Below, in pieces: positions 1-8,608 of a stretch of DNA of 56,715 nucleotides (its first letter is position 1; each line of letters opens with the position of its first letter). The position numbers were made by a program, and so were the translations under genes. The DNA is from a virus. Under the pieces are notes generated by a model, which was given only the letters and a program-made list of their open reading frames with translations, was not told where the DNA came from and made no database searches. Location: positions 1 through 56,715 of the IMG/VR virus record IMGVR_UViG_3300009545_000025; one strand, 5' to 3'.

Positions 1-831
1 GAAATCTGGATCAACGCCGGACTGCCGGGCTTTGCCTTCCAAAGGCTGGAAGGCGTCTATCCCGAGGTCGGAATCTGTGCGCCCTTCAGCCTCGCGAAGG
101 CCGGCGAATCCCTGATCTGGCTCAGCCAAACCAGTCAGGGTCAGGGCATCGTCGTGATGACGAGCGGATACCAGGCGCAGCGGATTTCCACCCACGCCAT
201 CGAGTACGCCATTGCCCAGCTTCCGACGATGACCGACGCCACTGCGTTCGTTTATCAGCAGGAAGGGCACACCTTCTACGTGATCAATTTCCCGTCAGGG
301 AATGTGACCTATTGCTATGACGTGACCAGCTCGGCCCTTGCCGGACAGCCGATGTGGCACCGCCGTGCGGCTTTTTCGAAGGGACAGTTCAACCGTTGGT
401 GGGCGAATACCCATACCCTGTTCAACGGGGTCAATGTCGTTGGGGATGCCAGCAACGGCAATCTCTATGCCCTCAACATGAACACCCACCTCGATAATGG
501 AAAGCAAAGAAAGTGGGTCAGGTCTTGGCGCGCGCTGCAGAAGCCCAGTATGTCGCCACAGCGGTTCTCGGCCCTGACGATTGACACCCAAACCGGCATC
601 GGAGTCGCGCAGGGAGCCAACCCGCAATACGTCCTGGATTGGTCCGATGACGGCGGACACTCCTTCTCGCCGGAGCGGTTCATGGCGGCTGGACTTCCTG
701 GGGAGACCGCTCACCGCGTGAAATTCAACAGGCTCGGCTCAACCCGCAGGAATTCCGGCCTGGACCGCATCTTCCGCCTGTCCTCTACCGATGTCTGGGA
801 TGTGGCCTTGATGGGGGCCGACCTCGAATGA
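1..831 (+). CDS. P22 gp10-like packaged-DNA stabilisation/tail hub protein, C-terminal part (gene continues from 56125)
   Basis: The frame is open from base 1 with no start codon. It joins in frame to the open frame that runs off the right end of the window (56125-56715). The joined product is 473 residues, against 472 for P22 gp10, and it lies directly after a gp4-like gene as in P22. In that family the protein forms a hexameric tail hub that closes the portal and keeps packaged DNA inside. This part holds residues 198-473 and is rich in aromatic beta-type sequence. The family call rests on gene order, size and sequence character; no search was run. Confidence 0.85.
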   Translation, partial: EIWINAGLPGFAFQRLEGVYPEVGICAPFSLAKAGESLIWLSQTSQGQGIVVMTSGYQAQRISTHAIEYAIAQLPTMTDATAFVYQQEGHTFYVINFPSGNVTYCYDVTSSALAGQPMWHRRAAFSKGQFNRWWANTHTLFNGVNVVGDASNGNLYALNMNTHLDNGKQRKWVRSWRALQKPSMSPQRFSALTIDTQTGIGVAQGANPQYVLDWSDDGGHSFSPERFMAAGLPGETAHRVKFNRLGSTRRNSGLDRIFRLSSTDVWDVALMGADLE

Positions 832-1238
832 GCATCCCAACCCCGCAGAACTTCAGCATCGTCCCGCCCCAGGAGCGGATATGCGACCCCAAGACCGGGA
901 TCATCAGCCGGTCTTGGTGGCGGTATTTCCAGCAGATTTTTGCTCTGTTGGGTGGGTATCAGGCGGGGACTAGCGGTAATCCGACCCTCTCAGCCGTTGC
1001 CGCGGTGGCCTATTCCGAGTTCGGGCGAAGCGGACCCGATTATGGGCGCGAAATCGGGGATCTGGATATCGGTCTTCAGTCGCTCCCGAATTCATCGGGC
1101 CGGATTGCCCAGCTGGAGGCAAGGGTTGCTCGACTGGAAATCCTGGTTGCATTTCTGGCCGGCCCCAAACTCGATCTCATCCCCCTTCAGCGCGAGGCCG
1201 ACATGACCCGCGCCTTTACCATGGGAGTACATGACTGA
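828..1238 (+). CDS. Small tail protein in the position of P22 gp26
   Basis: A 136-residue protein whose ATG overlaps the stop of the gp10-like gene (ATGA). The N-terminus carries a proline-rich stretch and the segment SRSWWRYFQQIF, a pattern seen in small tail adaptor proteins of many phages. Residues about 100-115 (QLEARVARLE) form a short coiled coil. It occupies the slot of the tail-needle gene gp26 but is much shorter than P22 gp26. Role in the tail tip is inferred from position only. Confidence 0.6.
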   Translation: MSIPTPQNFSIVPPQERICDPKTGIISRSWWRYFQQIFALLGGYQAGTSGNPTLSAVAAVAYSEFGRSGPDYGREIGDLDIGLQSLPNSSGRIAQLEARVARLEILVAFLAGPKLDLIPLQREADMTRAFTMGVHD

Positions 1239-1579
1239 TGGCTGTCGCCGTTGTCCCGCCCCTCTTCAACCCGACCGTCCTGACGACTGCAGCCGTGGCG
1301 ATATATACCGCTCCCGCTAGCCCGCTCACCCTTGTGGTGGCTCGTATGCGGGTCAGGTTCACCAACACGACCGCAGGCCCTATTACCGTGACTGCGTATG
1401 CCGTTCCGACCGGTTCGGCTGCGGCTGGAAACTGCTGTGCGAACGCGGAGTCCATCGCCGCGAACAACCACATCGATTTAGACATACCGCAACTTGGTCC
1501 CGGATGGGCGTTCCAGGCTTTGGCGAGCGCGAACACCTCAATCACAGTAACCCTCCTCGATGCCGTGACGTTCTCGTGA
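1238..1579 (+). CDS. Hypothetical small beta-rich virion protein
   Basis: 113 residues, starting at an ATG that overlaps the previous stop (TGATG). The sequence is mostly valine, alanine and threonine with alternating hydrophobic residues, as in a beta-sandwich, and has a paired cysteine (NCCANAES) near residue 67. I do not recognise a family. Its place in the tail gene run suggests a virion component. Confidence 0.6.
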   Translation: MAVAVVPPLFNPTVLTTAAVAIYTAPASPLTLVVARMRVRFTNTTAGPITVTAYAVPTGSAAAGNCCANAESIAANNHIDLDIPQLGPGWAFQALASANTSITVTLLDAVTFS

Positions 1580-2127
1580 ACGACTTCACGCTTATAGATT
1601 CCGGGATCGAGACCGCCCCCTTTTTGGCTCAAATCGAAGAGCACCCCGAGCTATGGAACCAGAACGATGGAAGGACCCGCGAGGGATCGCCGCATTACGG
1701 AATTCCCGATATTTGGGTGAGATACAGGGCGCAGTCGGAAGTGACAGACCCGGCCCAATACAACGAGCCGCACTGGGCGAGCTTCTATCCCGCGTGGGAC
1801 CTCCTGCCGGCGATGCATCCGATCGTGTTCGGCCTCATGGCGAAGGTCAGGGCGACATACCTTGGCGGGATTCTGATCACCAAGATTCCCCCGAAGTGCA
1901 GCGTGCGGCCCCATACAGATCAGGGTGGATGGCACGCGGAAAACTACCCCCTGAAAATCTATATCCCGCTCAAATCCAATCCGGAATGCGTGAACTACTG
2001 CGCCGGCAGCCAAGTAACGATGAGGGCTGGCGAGGCATGGGAGTTCGATAACCTCAAAGTGCATTCTGTCTACAACAACGGCGATGAAGACCGCATCACG
2101 CTCATCGTCTGCTTTAGGACCACATGA
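1576..2127 (+). CDS. 2-oxoglutarate/Fe(II) oxygenase, aspartyl/asparaginyl beta-hydroxylase-like
   Basis: 183 residues from a GTG that overlaps the preceding stop (GTGA). A longer in-frame ATG at 1504 adds only a non-homologous-looking extension. The double-stranded beta-helix signature is visible: H113-T-D115 (iron ligands, RPHTDQGGW), then LKIYIPL, then H163 (NLKVHSV) as the distal iron ligand and R173 (EDRITLIV) as the likely 2OG carboxylate anchor. Family members hydroxylate Asp/Asn or other residues using O2 and 2OG. The substrate here is unknown. The next gene is a sulfotransferase-like protein, so the pair may act on one virion or cell-surface target. Confidence 0.8.
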   Translation: MNDFTLIDSGIETAPFLAQIEEHPELWNQNDGRTREGSPHYGIPDIWVRYRAQSEVTDPAQYNEPHWASFYPAWDLLPAMHPIVFGLMAKVRATYLGGILITKIPPKCSVRPHTDQGGWHAENYPLKIYIPLKSNPECVNYCAGSQVTMRAGEAWEFDNLKVHSVYNNGDEDRITLIVCFRTT

Positions 2128-2711
2128 GCAAGCCGTTCTTCATAACCGGCCTCCCTCGGTCCCGAACGGCATGGCTGGCGCTCGCCGCGACGACGGATCG
2201 AAGCATTTGCTTCCACGAGCCGCTTGCCCGAATGCAGGAGTGGCAGGATGTCTCCCATCTATGGGCCAATGATGTCTATGAGTTCGTCGCGGTTTCTGAT
2301 TCCGGTTTGGGGTTTCATATCGACCACATACTGGAAACCTCCGCGCCCCGGACGCTGATCGTTGAACGGCCTGTTGGGGAGGTCACCGCGTCCCTGCGAG
2401 CCATCGGCATCGACAATCCGTCTTATTGCAAGGCGTTGGCCGAGTACATCGAGAGGGTAAGACCCCACCCCTTGGTTCGATATGTCGGCTTCTCCGACCT
2501 GGCGGACATTAAGGTTGTAGCCGAATGCCTCCGATGGCTGATGCCCGGTCTCGGCGTCGATATGAACAAGCTGGAGGAGCTGTCGAGACTGAACGTCCAG
2601 GCCGATATGGGATTGGTCTGGAAACAGGTTGAGGCGCGCAAAAAGGACTTCGCACCCCTGGCGGGCGTTGAGGTGGCTAATTACCTCAAAACCCTTCCTG
2701 TAGGGGCGTGA
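2124..2711 (+). CDS. Sulfotransferase-like P-loop protein
   Basis: 195 residues, ATG overlapping the previous stop (ATGA). The N-terminal motif GLPRSRTAWL (residues 9-18) matches the 5'-phosphosulfate-binding loop of the PAPS sulfotransferase superfamily (usual form GxPRSGTT). A following histidine-containing segment (CFHEPLARM) resembles the region after the loop in bacterial sulfotransferase-like proteins. It is shorter than typical family members, about 250-300 residues. Acceptor unknown. It forms a two-gene unit with the upstream 2OG oxygenase. Confidence 0.7.
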   Translation: MSKPFFITGLPRSRTAWLALAATTDRSICFHEPLARMQEWQDVSHLWANDVYEFVAVSDSGLGFHIDHILETSAPRTLIVERPVGEVTASLRAIGIDNPSYCKALAEYIERVRPHPLVRYVGFSDLADIKVVAECLRWLMPGLGVDMNKLEELSRLNVQADMGLVWKQVEARKKDFAPLAGVEVANYLKTLPVGA

Positions 2712-2715
2712 ATTA

Positions 2716-2726
2716 GGTAAACTACC
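2716..2726. promoter_or_regulatory. GGTA-N3-TACC palindrome (motif A)
   Basis: GGTA-AAC-TACC lies in the only gap of this gene run, 47 bp before the ATG of the gp7-like gene. It belongs to a family of seven such palindromes in the virion region and is followed by a GC hairpin (GCGCC-GTGAT-GGCGC, 2734-2748). Probable promoter/operator element; the binding factor is unknown. Confidence 0.5.
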
Positions 2727-2730
2727 ATAT

Positions 2731-2754
2731 GCAGCGCCGTGATGGCGCCGCAGC
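2731..2754 (+). repeat. 24-bp exact repeat, copy 1 (contains a hairpin)
   Basis: This stretch is identical to 8585-8608. Both copies follow a GGTA..TACC palindrome and precede a virion gene. It contains the inverted repeat GCGCC-GTGAT-GGCGC. Likely part of a 5' leader or a regulatory element. Confidence 0.75.
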
Positions 2755-2772
2755 TCTGAGAGAGAGGCTATC

Positions 2773-3525
2773 ATGCCGTTTTTGGCAGCGGCGGGCGCAT
2801 TAGGTGGGGGTGCCCTCGCATATAGCGCGAGCGAGGACGCAACCAACGCACAAATCAGAGCCGCCGAAAAGGCCAATGCGCTTGAAAAGCTTATCTACGA
2901 GAACACCAAGAGGAGCGAGGAACCGTTCCTCCACGGCGGTCAGAATGCGCTCTCTGCGCTTCTTAAAGGGCTGGGCCTTGCTCAGGGAAATGCGCCAGGG
3001 ATCAAGCATGGCTCGCTGGACGCTCCGTTCACATTCAAGGACTACCGCGAGTCTCCCGGCTACAAGTTCCAACTCAAGCAGGGTGAGAACGCGGTACTAA
3101 ACAACGCGTCGGCGCTTGGGGGCGTGAATTCCGGCAATACCCTGAAGGCGCTGACTGCATATGGTCAGGGTTTGGCAAATCAGGATTTCCAGCAGGCCTA
3201 CAACAACTATACCAACAACCAGAACAACATCTTCGGTCGCCTGTTCTCACTCACGGGAACGGGGCAAAACGCTGCGGCCAATCTGGGTGGGTTCGGACAG
3301 AGCTATGCCGGGGCGGTCGGAAGCAACCTTGCCGGGATCGGAAACGCTGAGGCGGCGGGGTCGGTCTCGCAAGGCAACATCCTCTCCAATCTACTCAATA
3401 ACCCGCAGCTACAGTCGTCATTCCAGAACCTGTTCAATACGGGTGGCGGCGGCTTCAATTTCGGAGGGCAAACACCCGGGAATAACTACGGCGGGGGCCT
3501 TACCGGCGGCGGGGTTCAGATCTGA
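2773..3525 (+). CDS. P22 gp7-like DNA ejection protein
   Basis: 250 residues (P22 gp7 has 229), start ATG with a GAGAG ribosome site 9 bases upstream. The N-terminus is a glycine/alanine hydrophobic segment (residues 3-20, 'AAAGALGGGALAYSASED'). The middle is Asn/Gln-rich and the C-terminus is Gly-rich (NTGGGGFNFGG). It is first of three consecutive genes matching the gp7-gp20-gp16 order and sizes of P22. Those proteins are packed in the capsid and ejected to form the DNA channel across the envelope. The call rests on order, size and composition. Confidence 0.7.
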   Translation: MPFLAAAGALGGGALAYSASEDATNAQIRAAEKANALEKLIYENTKRSEEPFLHGGQNALSALLKGLGLAQGNAPGIKHGSLDAPFTFKDYRESPGYKFQLKQGENAVLNNASALGGVNSGNTLKALTAYGQGLANQDFQQAYNNYTNNQNNIFGRLFSLTGTGQNAAANLGGFGQSYAGAVGSNLAGIGNAEAAGSVSQGNILSNLLNNPQLQSSFQNLFNTGGGGFNFGGQTPGNNYGGGLTGGGVQI

Positions 3526-4844
3526 TGGCCCAGCTTGATCCGTCCATCATTCTGGCGGCAGGACAAATCAACGATCCCGCACGCCTTATGTCGCTACAGG
3601 AACTTGCTCAGAAGCTGAAGCTACAGGACCAGCAGGTTCAGTCCCAGAACATGCTTAAGCAGATATTCGCCAACCCGAAATCCTATAACCAGCAGACCGG
3701 GATGATCGCCCCGGACGCTCTCCGTGGCGTGCTGGCGACCGACCCAAAGACTGGCATGGACCTGCTGGAAAATCAGTCGGTCCTCCGCGACAACCAGCTA
3801 AAGCGGATGAACGCGATACAGGATACTATTTCCCCTGTCCGCGATGCCTCGCTTGAAGCCTATGACGCCGCGATCAAGGCCGGTGCGTCCCCCGAAGCTG
3901 CCCAGATGGCCGGCCAGAAGGCCCTTGATGATGGGCTGAAGCCGATCCTCGACAGCGGGTACTTTTCGGACGAGGAAAAACAGCAGGTACAGACGAAATT
4001 CGACCCCGCACAGATGCGTGCCCGCGCCCTGTCCTACAAGGACATGAAGGGGTTTGAGGAGAAACAGAAAGCCGACGAACGTGCGGATAAGCGCGAAGAG
4101 CGGATGGAGCACCACGAAGAAGTGATGGAGGGCCTAGCTGAACGGCGGCTCTCTCAGTCCGGGGCAGCGACATCGTTCACGCCGGATATGGGCGCATTGG
4201 GTGCCGCCCTGGCCGAGAAAGGCGTTTCACTTCCTGCTGGGCTAAGGTCCAAGGAGCAGCAAGCTCGCATGTATCAGGGTCTTCTTGATCGTCATCCCGG
4301 CAAGACTGTGGATGAAATCGCCGACATGGTGAAGACAGGCCAGATCGAATTGGCCGCACAGAAGAAAGAGACACAAACCGCCGCCGGGTCGGCTGGCAAG
4401 GTCGAAGTCGCACAGAACGAACTCAAAGAGTTTATTCCTCTGGTTCGGGAAGCCTCTGATGCCGTTCCGCGAGGAAAGTTCGTGCCCCTGAATAAGCTTT
4501 TTCAGATGGCCGATTCCTCGATCTCCGATCCCAACCTGCGCGCCCTTAAGGTGCGGATCAATTCCGTGCTGAACGCCTATGACCAGTTGGCCGCCCGAGG
4601 CGGAACGGACGCCGCCAAGCGTGAGGAGACCCGTAGCCTGTTGCTGTCGGCGGACAGCCCTGAAGTTCTGGATGCCGCACTCAAGTCGTTCGAGCTGGAG
4701 GCGGACGCCGCTCGTCGGGCTGCCGTCAAGGCGACCAAGGTCCCCGAATTAGAAGAGTCGGATACCGACAAGAAGCCGGGCGCGAAGATCGATCACTCGA
4801 AAATGTCTGATGACGACCTGAAGAAGATGTTGGGCATTCACTAA
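3525..4844 (+). CDS. P22 gp20-like DNA ejection protein
   Basis: 439 residues (P22 gp20 has 471). ATG overlaps the previous stop. Largely helical and Gln/Lys/Glu-rich; residues about 165-205 (KGFEEKQKADERADKREERM and onward) are a charged coiled coil. Ends with the acidic/lysine tail MSDDDLKKMLGIH, which resembles a peptide docking or maturation tail. Ejected channel component by position between gp7-like and gp16-like genes. Confidence 0.65.
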   Translation: MAQLDPSIILAAGQINDPARLMSLQELAQKLKLQDQQVQSQNMLKQIFANPKSYNQQTGMIAPDALRGVLATDPKTGMDLLENQSVLRDNQLKRMNAIQDTISPVRDASLEAYDAAIKAGASPEAAQMAGQKALDDGLKPILDSGYFSDEEKQQVQTKFDPAQMRARALSYKDMKGFEEKQKADERADKREERMEHHEEVMEGLAERRLSQSGAATSFTPDMGALGAALAEKGVSLPAGLRSKEQQARMYQGLLDRHPGKTVDEIADMVKTGQIELAAQKKETQTAAGSAGKVEVAQNELKEFIPLVREASDAVPRGKFVPLNKLFQMADSSISDPNLRALKVRINSVLNAYDQLAARGGTDAAKREETRSLLLSADSPEVLDAALKSFELEADAARRAAVKATKVPELEESDTDKKPGAKIDHSKMSDDDLKKMLGIH

Positions 4845-6610
4845 TGGCCGACAGCGAACTCTCCCCGGATGATCGCGCTGCCGCACTGGCGGAGGCGTAT
4901 AAGCGCGGCCTGTTGCCCCCTGAGATGAAATCAGCCTACGAGGAGGCGCAGAAGCGGGGTCTTGTTAAGGCGGCTCCAGCCGAGCCATCCGACTACTCCA
5001 AGTTCATGAGGGGGCAGGAAGGACCCGCCGGAAAACCCATGTCCCGGTGGGAGCGCTTCGGAACGGGAGTTCGGGACATTGCCGAGGGTACACTTCAGGC
5101 CGCCGCCCATATGCCCGTAGCCGATCCTGCCGGGGCGGCGTACGTCGCTGCGCACCCTGAGATCCAGAAAATCCAGCAGCAGGCAGGGAAGCAGGCGGAT
5201 GCGCGCGAGGCCAAGCGGGAATCGCAGATTAAGGCCGATGAGACTGCGTCTGGTGTGACCGGAATAGACTGGGCTCGGCTTGGCGGCAACATCGCCGGAA
5301 CGGCACCACTGGCTGCACTGAATCCGGTAGCCGCAGGCGCCGCATCAGGATCACTCACGCCCGTAACCAGCGGTGATTACGAGAAGGAGAAGGCCAAGCA
5401 AATTCTGTTTGGCGCTGCCGCAGGGAAGCTCGGCCAAGTCGGTGGCAACGTGCTGGCGAAGATCGTCAGGCCCGCCGCCGAGGCTGCGATTAAGCCCGTG
5501 GTCGATATTGCCCGCCGCGCCGGTTATGTCTTGCCACCTCAGATGATGACGGATCGACCGGGGGTGGTTGCGAATGCGCTGTCTGGGTGGTCGGGGAAGA
5601 TCAAAACAGCCCAAGCCGCTAGCGCTAAAAACCAGGAGGTTACAAACGATCTCGCCAAGAAGGCGCTTGGATTGCCGAAGGATGCGGAACTTACGCCGCA
5701 GGCTTTCAAGGACGTTCGAGCTGAGGCCGGAAAAGCCTACCAGGCTGTGAAGGACCGCATCCCCACTACGATCCTCGATGACGAATTCTACACCAAGGTC
5801 AGCCAGATCGGGGGCGCAGGCAGCCAGGCAGCCGAAATGTTCCCGGAGATATACAAGCGCGCCGGCGTCGATGATCTGACGCAAAGCCTCCTCAAGCATG
5901 AGGAAATGCCGACCGACGTTGCCATGGATCTTGTCAAGCAGCTCCGATACGACGCTAACCTAAACCTCAAGGCCCCCGGCGCCCCGGACAAACATGCCCT
6001 CGGCCTGGCTCAGCGCGAGGCTGCCGGGCATCTGGACGATGCCATCGACCGCAATGTCTCAGCGGCAGCTAAATCGGATGCCGCGTTGGGCAGGTCGGAG
6101 ACTGGTGACCTCGCCTCCGCCTACCGTAATGCGCGGCAACAGATAGCCAAATCCTATGACGTCCAGGCTGTCACCAACGGGGCTACCGGAGACGTGAACG
6201 CGGCGGGGCTGGCAAGGCTATCGGACAAAGGAAGACCCCTGTCGGGGGAACTTAAGGCCATCGCCGACACCGCGAACGCCTTCCCGAAAGCGGTGCAAAA
6301 TCCGGCGAAATTCGGTGGCGATGAGCCGATGAGCGCGCTGGACTTCTTCGGCTCCGCATTAGCCGTTGCTCATGGCCGGCCGTCTATTGCTGCCGCAATC
6401 ATGGGCCGGCCGCTTGCCCGGTCTGCTCTGCTTTCAGATGCGATGCAGAATTATCTCGCTCCGCCGAAAGGAAGTGGCATGGAGCTGCTACGGAGCTTCG
6501 CCTCTTCGGCCCCTCAGACGCGCAATATGCTCGCCAATCTTGCGCGGCAGGGCGGCCAGGTTGCGGCCCCAGCGGCGGCCATGGGTGCGAACGCTATGGT
6601 AGGCCCATGA
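4844..6610 (+). CDS. P22 gp16-like DNA ejection protein
   Basis: 588 residues (P22 gp16 has 609). ATG overlaps the preceding stop. Residues about 130-200 hold Gly/Ala-rich stretches (ARLGGNIAGTAPLAALNPVA) that could insert in a membrane, and the rest is helical and charged. In P22, gp16 is injected and allows DNA to cross the inner membrane. Last of the three-gene ejection block; annotation is from order and size. Confidence 0.65.
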   Translation: MADSELSPDDRAAALAEAYKRGLLPPEMKSAYEEAQKRGLVKAAPAEPSDYSKFMRGQEGPAGKPMSRWERFGTGVRDIAEGTLQAAAHMPVADPAGAAYVAAHPEIQKIQQQAGKQADAREAKRESQIKADETASGVTGIDWARLGGNIAGTAPLAALNPVAAGAASGSLTPVTSGDYEKEKAKQILFGAAAGKLGQVGGNVLAKIVRPAAEAAIKPVVDIARRAGYVLPPQMMTDRPGVVANALSGWSGKIKTAQAASAKNQEVTNDLAKKALGLPKDAELTPQAFKDVRAEAGKAYQAVKDRIPTTILDDEFYTKVSQIGGAGSQAAEMFPEIYKRAGVDDLTQSLLKHEEMPTDVAMDLVKQLRYDANLNLKAPGAPDKHALGLAQREAAGHLDDAIDRNVSAAAKSDAALGRSETGDLASAYRNARQQIAKSYDVQAVTNGATGDVNAAGLARLSDKGRPLSGELKAIADTANAFPKAVQNPAKFGGDEPMSALDFFGSALAVAHGRPSIAAAIMGRPLARSALLSDAMQNYLAPPKGSGMELLRSFASSAPQTRNMLANLARQGGQVAAPAAAMGANAMVGP

Positions 6611-6688
6611 GATGAGTCCGAGCGCAAAGCCCTTGATGAGGATGGCCTCGACTTGCTCCGTATTCACGCGCACTCCGGGAGTAATGAC

Positions 6689-7057
6689 ATGTCCCTAAAC
6701 ATCTGCATCAAGACCATACCCCATTCCGAGCAGCGTTACGATACATGTGGCGACTACTGGCGCGACCCGGACGGAACGCTTCAAGTCCGAATCAGCGATA
6801 TGGGGGATGCACGCTACGAAGCCATGGTGATGATCCACGAGCTTGCGGAGCAAATGCTTTGCGATGCGCGCGGGATCACATGCCAGCAAATCGATGATTT
6901 CGACTTCGCTTACAAGGGCGACGGAGAGCCTGGATTTGAGCCGGACAGCCCATACCAGAACGAACACACGATAGCGACGGGCATCGAAATGATGCTCTGT
7001 GCCGCGCTCGGAATCAAATGGGCCGACTATGACAAGGTAGTGACGGAGTTGAAGTGA
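6689..7057 (+). CDS. Hypothetical protein with an HELAEQ motif
   Basis: 122 residues. An upstream in-frame TTG exists, but the ATG at 6689 follows a GGGAG ribosome site. The segment MVMIHELAEQML (near residue 50) has a His-Glu pair followed by another Glu, recalling minimal metalloprotease-like helices, but no full HExxH is present. I do not recognise a family. It is followed immediately by a small lysine-rich gene and an ATP-grasp gene. Confidence 0.6.
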   Translation: MSLNICIKTIPHSEQRYDTCGDYWRDPDGTLQVRISDMGDARYEAMVMIHELAEQMLCDARGITCQQIDDFDFAYKGDGEPGFEPDSPYQNEHTIATGIEMMLCAALGIKWADYDKVVTELK

Positions 7058-7209
7058 TGAAAAAATCCCTGAACATGCTCAAGCATCTGTCCCCCAAGCC
7101 GAAGATGACGGCGAAGGTCAGTGACAACGCCATGAAGGGGTCGCAGCCGAAGAAGTACGACCCGAGCCACCACCTCGGCAAATTCCTGCACAAGCCCAAG
7201 AAGAAATAA
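7057..7209 (+). CDS. 50-residue Lys/His/Pro-rich small protein
   Basis: ATG overlaps the preceding stop (TGATG); the stop TAA directly abuts the ATG of the ATP-grasp gene. About a quarter of the residues are lysine, and it contains MKGSQPKKYDPSHHLGKF and a Lys-rich tail. A similar 53-residue Lys/Gly/Ser-rich gene lies at 39044, before the small terminase candidate. It could be a DNA-binding or capsid minor protein, or a peptide substrate of the neighbouring ligase; neither is shown. Confidence 0.6.
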   Translation: MKKSLNMLKHLSPKPKMTAKVSDNAMKGSQPKKYDPSHHLGKFLHKPKKK

Positions 7210-8541
7210 ATGCGCTGTCTCCTTATCGACCAAGAAGGGCTGTTCCTGGATCTTGCTCTCAGGCTCGCCGCCTGCGGAAACGAAGTCCGTTGGTATGAGC
7301 ATGTCGATAAGGGAAAGCACGAGCCGCGCGATGGAGAGGGCTTCAAGGGGATAAAGAAAGTCCCGGACTGGCGCGAGCATATGCCGTGGGCCAAGGATGG
7401 CCTGATCATCTGCTCCGGCAACTACGTGTTCATGCATGAACTCGATAGATACCGGGAGTTCGGATACAAAATCTTCGGCCCTTCGGCTAAATCCGCCGAG
7501 ATGGAAATCAAGCGCTTCAAGAGCATGGAGGTAATGAAGTCCCTCGGCTTCGATCTCCCGCCCTACCACATGTTCAACAGCCTGGAGGAAGCGGAGCAGT
7601 TCGCCCGGAAGTCGGACAAATGCTACGTCTTCAAGACCAACGGGGACGAGGGGAACAAGGACATGACGTTCGTGTCCTGCGACCCCGCCGAGATGGTCGG
7701 CTGGCTCCGCAACAAGATCGCACGAGGCGTGAAGGTCGGCAGCCAATGCATGCTGCAAGAGAAGATCGATATGCTGTGCGACTACGGCATTTCGGGCTGG
7801 TTCGGTCCCGAGGGATTCCTTCCTGAGAAGTACCAGATTGCGTTCGAACACAAACGGCTGATGGACGGCGAGATCGGCCCCCAGACCGGGGAGCAGGGAA
7901 CGGTTTGTCAGTACGATCCAAACGAGAAGCTTGCCAAGGAAATGCTCCTGCCGATGGCGCCCGTGCTTCAAGCTTTGGGGCACCGTGGAGACTTCGCTAT
8001 CGGTGTGGGCATAGACAGCAAGGGGAAGGCATGGCCCTTCGAAGTCACCGCCAGATGCGGCTGGCCGGCCTTCACCATCCAAACCGCATCGCATAGAGGA
8101 GATCCCGCCAAGTGGATGCGCGACCTGCTGGACGGGAAGGATTCGCTGAAAGTCTCGAACGATGTCGCTATCGGCGTCGTCATGGCGCAACCGATGTATC
8201 CATACGCAAAATCCCCCCCTGAAATGGTCGAGGGTAACCCGATCTCGGGCGTGGATGATGTCTGGGACAACCTGCACCTTCACTCGGTTATGTTGGGGCG
8301 AGGGCCGGTCATGAAGGACGGCAAGGTCACCGAAGGATCGGTCCACATGACAACCGGAGAATATGTTCTGGTTGCTACGGGACTGGGGAAAACCATCACC
8401 AAGGCACGGGATAAGGTCTATTCCACGGTGAACGAGATCAAGTTCCCCTCGGCGATGTACCGAACCGATATCGGCAAAAAACTGGAGGACAAACTTCCGG
8501 CTCTTCACAAGGCCGGATATGCCCTCGGAGTTGAGTATTAA
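7210..8541 (+). CDS. PurD-like ATP-grasp carboxylate-amine ligase
   Basis: 443 residues, about the size of bacterial PurD (phosphoribosylamine-glycine ligase). Visible landmarks: an N-terminal Rossmann-like segment (MRCLLIDQEGLFLDLALRLA), the lead-in FGPSAKSAEMEIKRFKSME (as in PurD GPs..AA.LE.SK), a nucleotide-binding strand CYVFKTNGDEGNKDM, the metal-binding segment FEVTARCGWPAF in place of PurD's E(F)NxRFGDPE, and a C-terminal domain with TGEYVLVATGLGKTI and YRTDIGKKL (PurD YRxDIG). Key residues of the metal site differ from housekeeping PurD, so the substrate may not be phosphoribosylamine. It sits among virion genes, not nucleotide genes. Confidence 0.8.
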   Translation: MRCLLIDQEGLFLDLALRLAACGNEVRWYEHVDKGKHEPRDGEGFKGIKKVPDWREHMPWAKDGLIICSGNYVFMHELDRYREFGYKIFGPSAKSAEMEIKRFKSMEVMKSLGFDLPPYHMFNSLEEAEQFARKSDKCYVFKTNGDEGNKDMTFVSCDPAEMVGWLRNKIARGVKVGSQCMLQEKIDMLCDYGISGWFGPEGFLPEKYQIAFEHKRLMDGEIGPQTGEQGTVCQYDPNEKLAKEMLLPMAPVLQALGHRGDFAIGVGIDSKGKAWPFEVTARCGWPAFTIQTASHRGDPAKWMRDLLDGKDSLKVSNDVAIGVVMAQPMYPYAKSPPEMVEGNPISGVDDVWDNLHLHSVMLGRGPVMKDGKVTEGSVHMTTGEYVLVATGLGKTITKARDKVYSTVNEIKFPSAMYRTDIGKKLEDKLPALHKAGYALGVEY

Positions 8542-8563
8542 CCACTACCAATCGTGTGTCTGA

Positions 8564-8577
8564 GGTAGTATAGTACC
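8564..8577. promoter_or_regulatory. GGTA-N6-TACC palindrome (motif B)
   Basis: GGTAGTATAGTACC lies in the 80-bp gap after the ATP-grasp gene, 44 bp before the start codon at 8622. An additional inverted pair (ACTACC at 8544-8549, GGTAGT at 8564-8569) flanks the left side. It is followed by the 24-bp hairpin repeat shared with 2731-2754. Confidence 0.5.
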
Positions 8578-8584
8578 GCATCTA

Positions 8585-8608
8585 GCAGCGCCGTGATGGC
8601 GCCGCAGC
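8585..8608 (+). repeat. 24-bp exact repeat, copy 2 (contains a hairpin)
   Basis: Identical to 2731-2754. It sits between the motif-B palindrome and the original start codon of the tail-fibre gene at 8622. Contains GCGCC-GTGAT-GGCGC. Confidence 0.75.

Noticed and set aside
1504-1575. Upstream ATG extension of the 2OG oxygenase
   Set aside because: The extra residues are a shadow of the preceding gene; the GTG at 1576 overlaps the previous stop as elsewhere in this operon.
5351-5899. 182-codon minus-strand frame
   Set aside because: Antisense of the gp16-like ejection gene.
7027-8508. 493-codon minus-strand frame
   Set aside because: Shadow of the ATP-grasp gene; long open antisense frames are common at this base composition.
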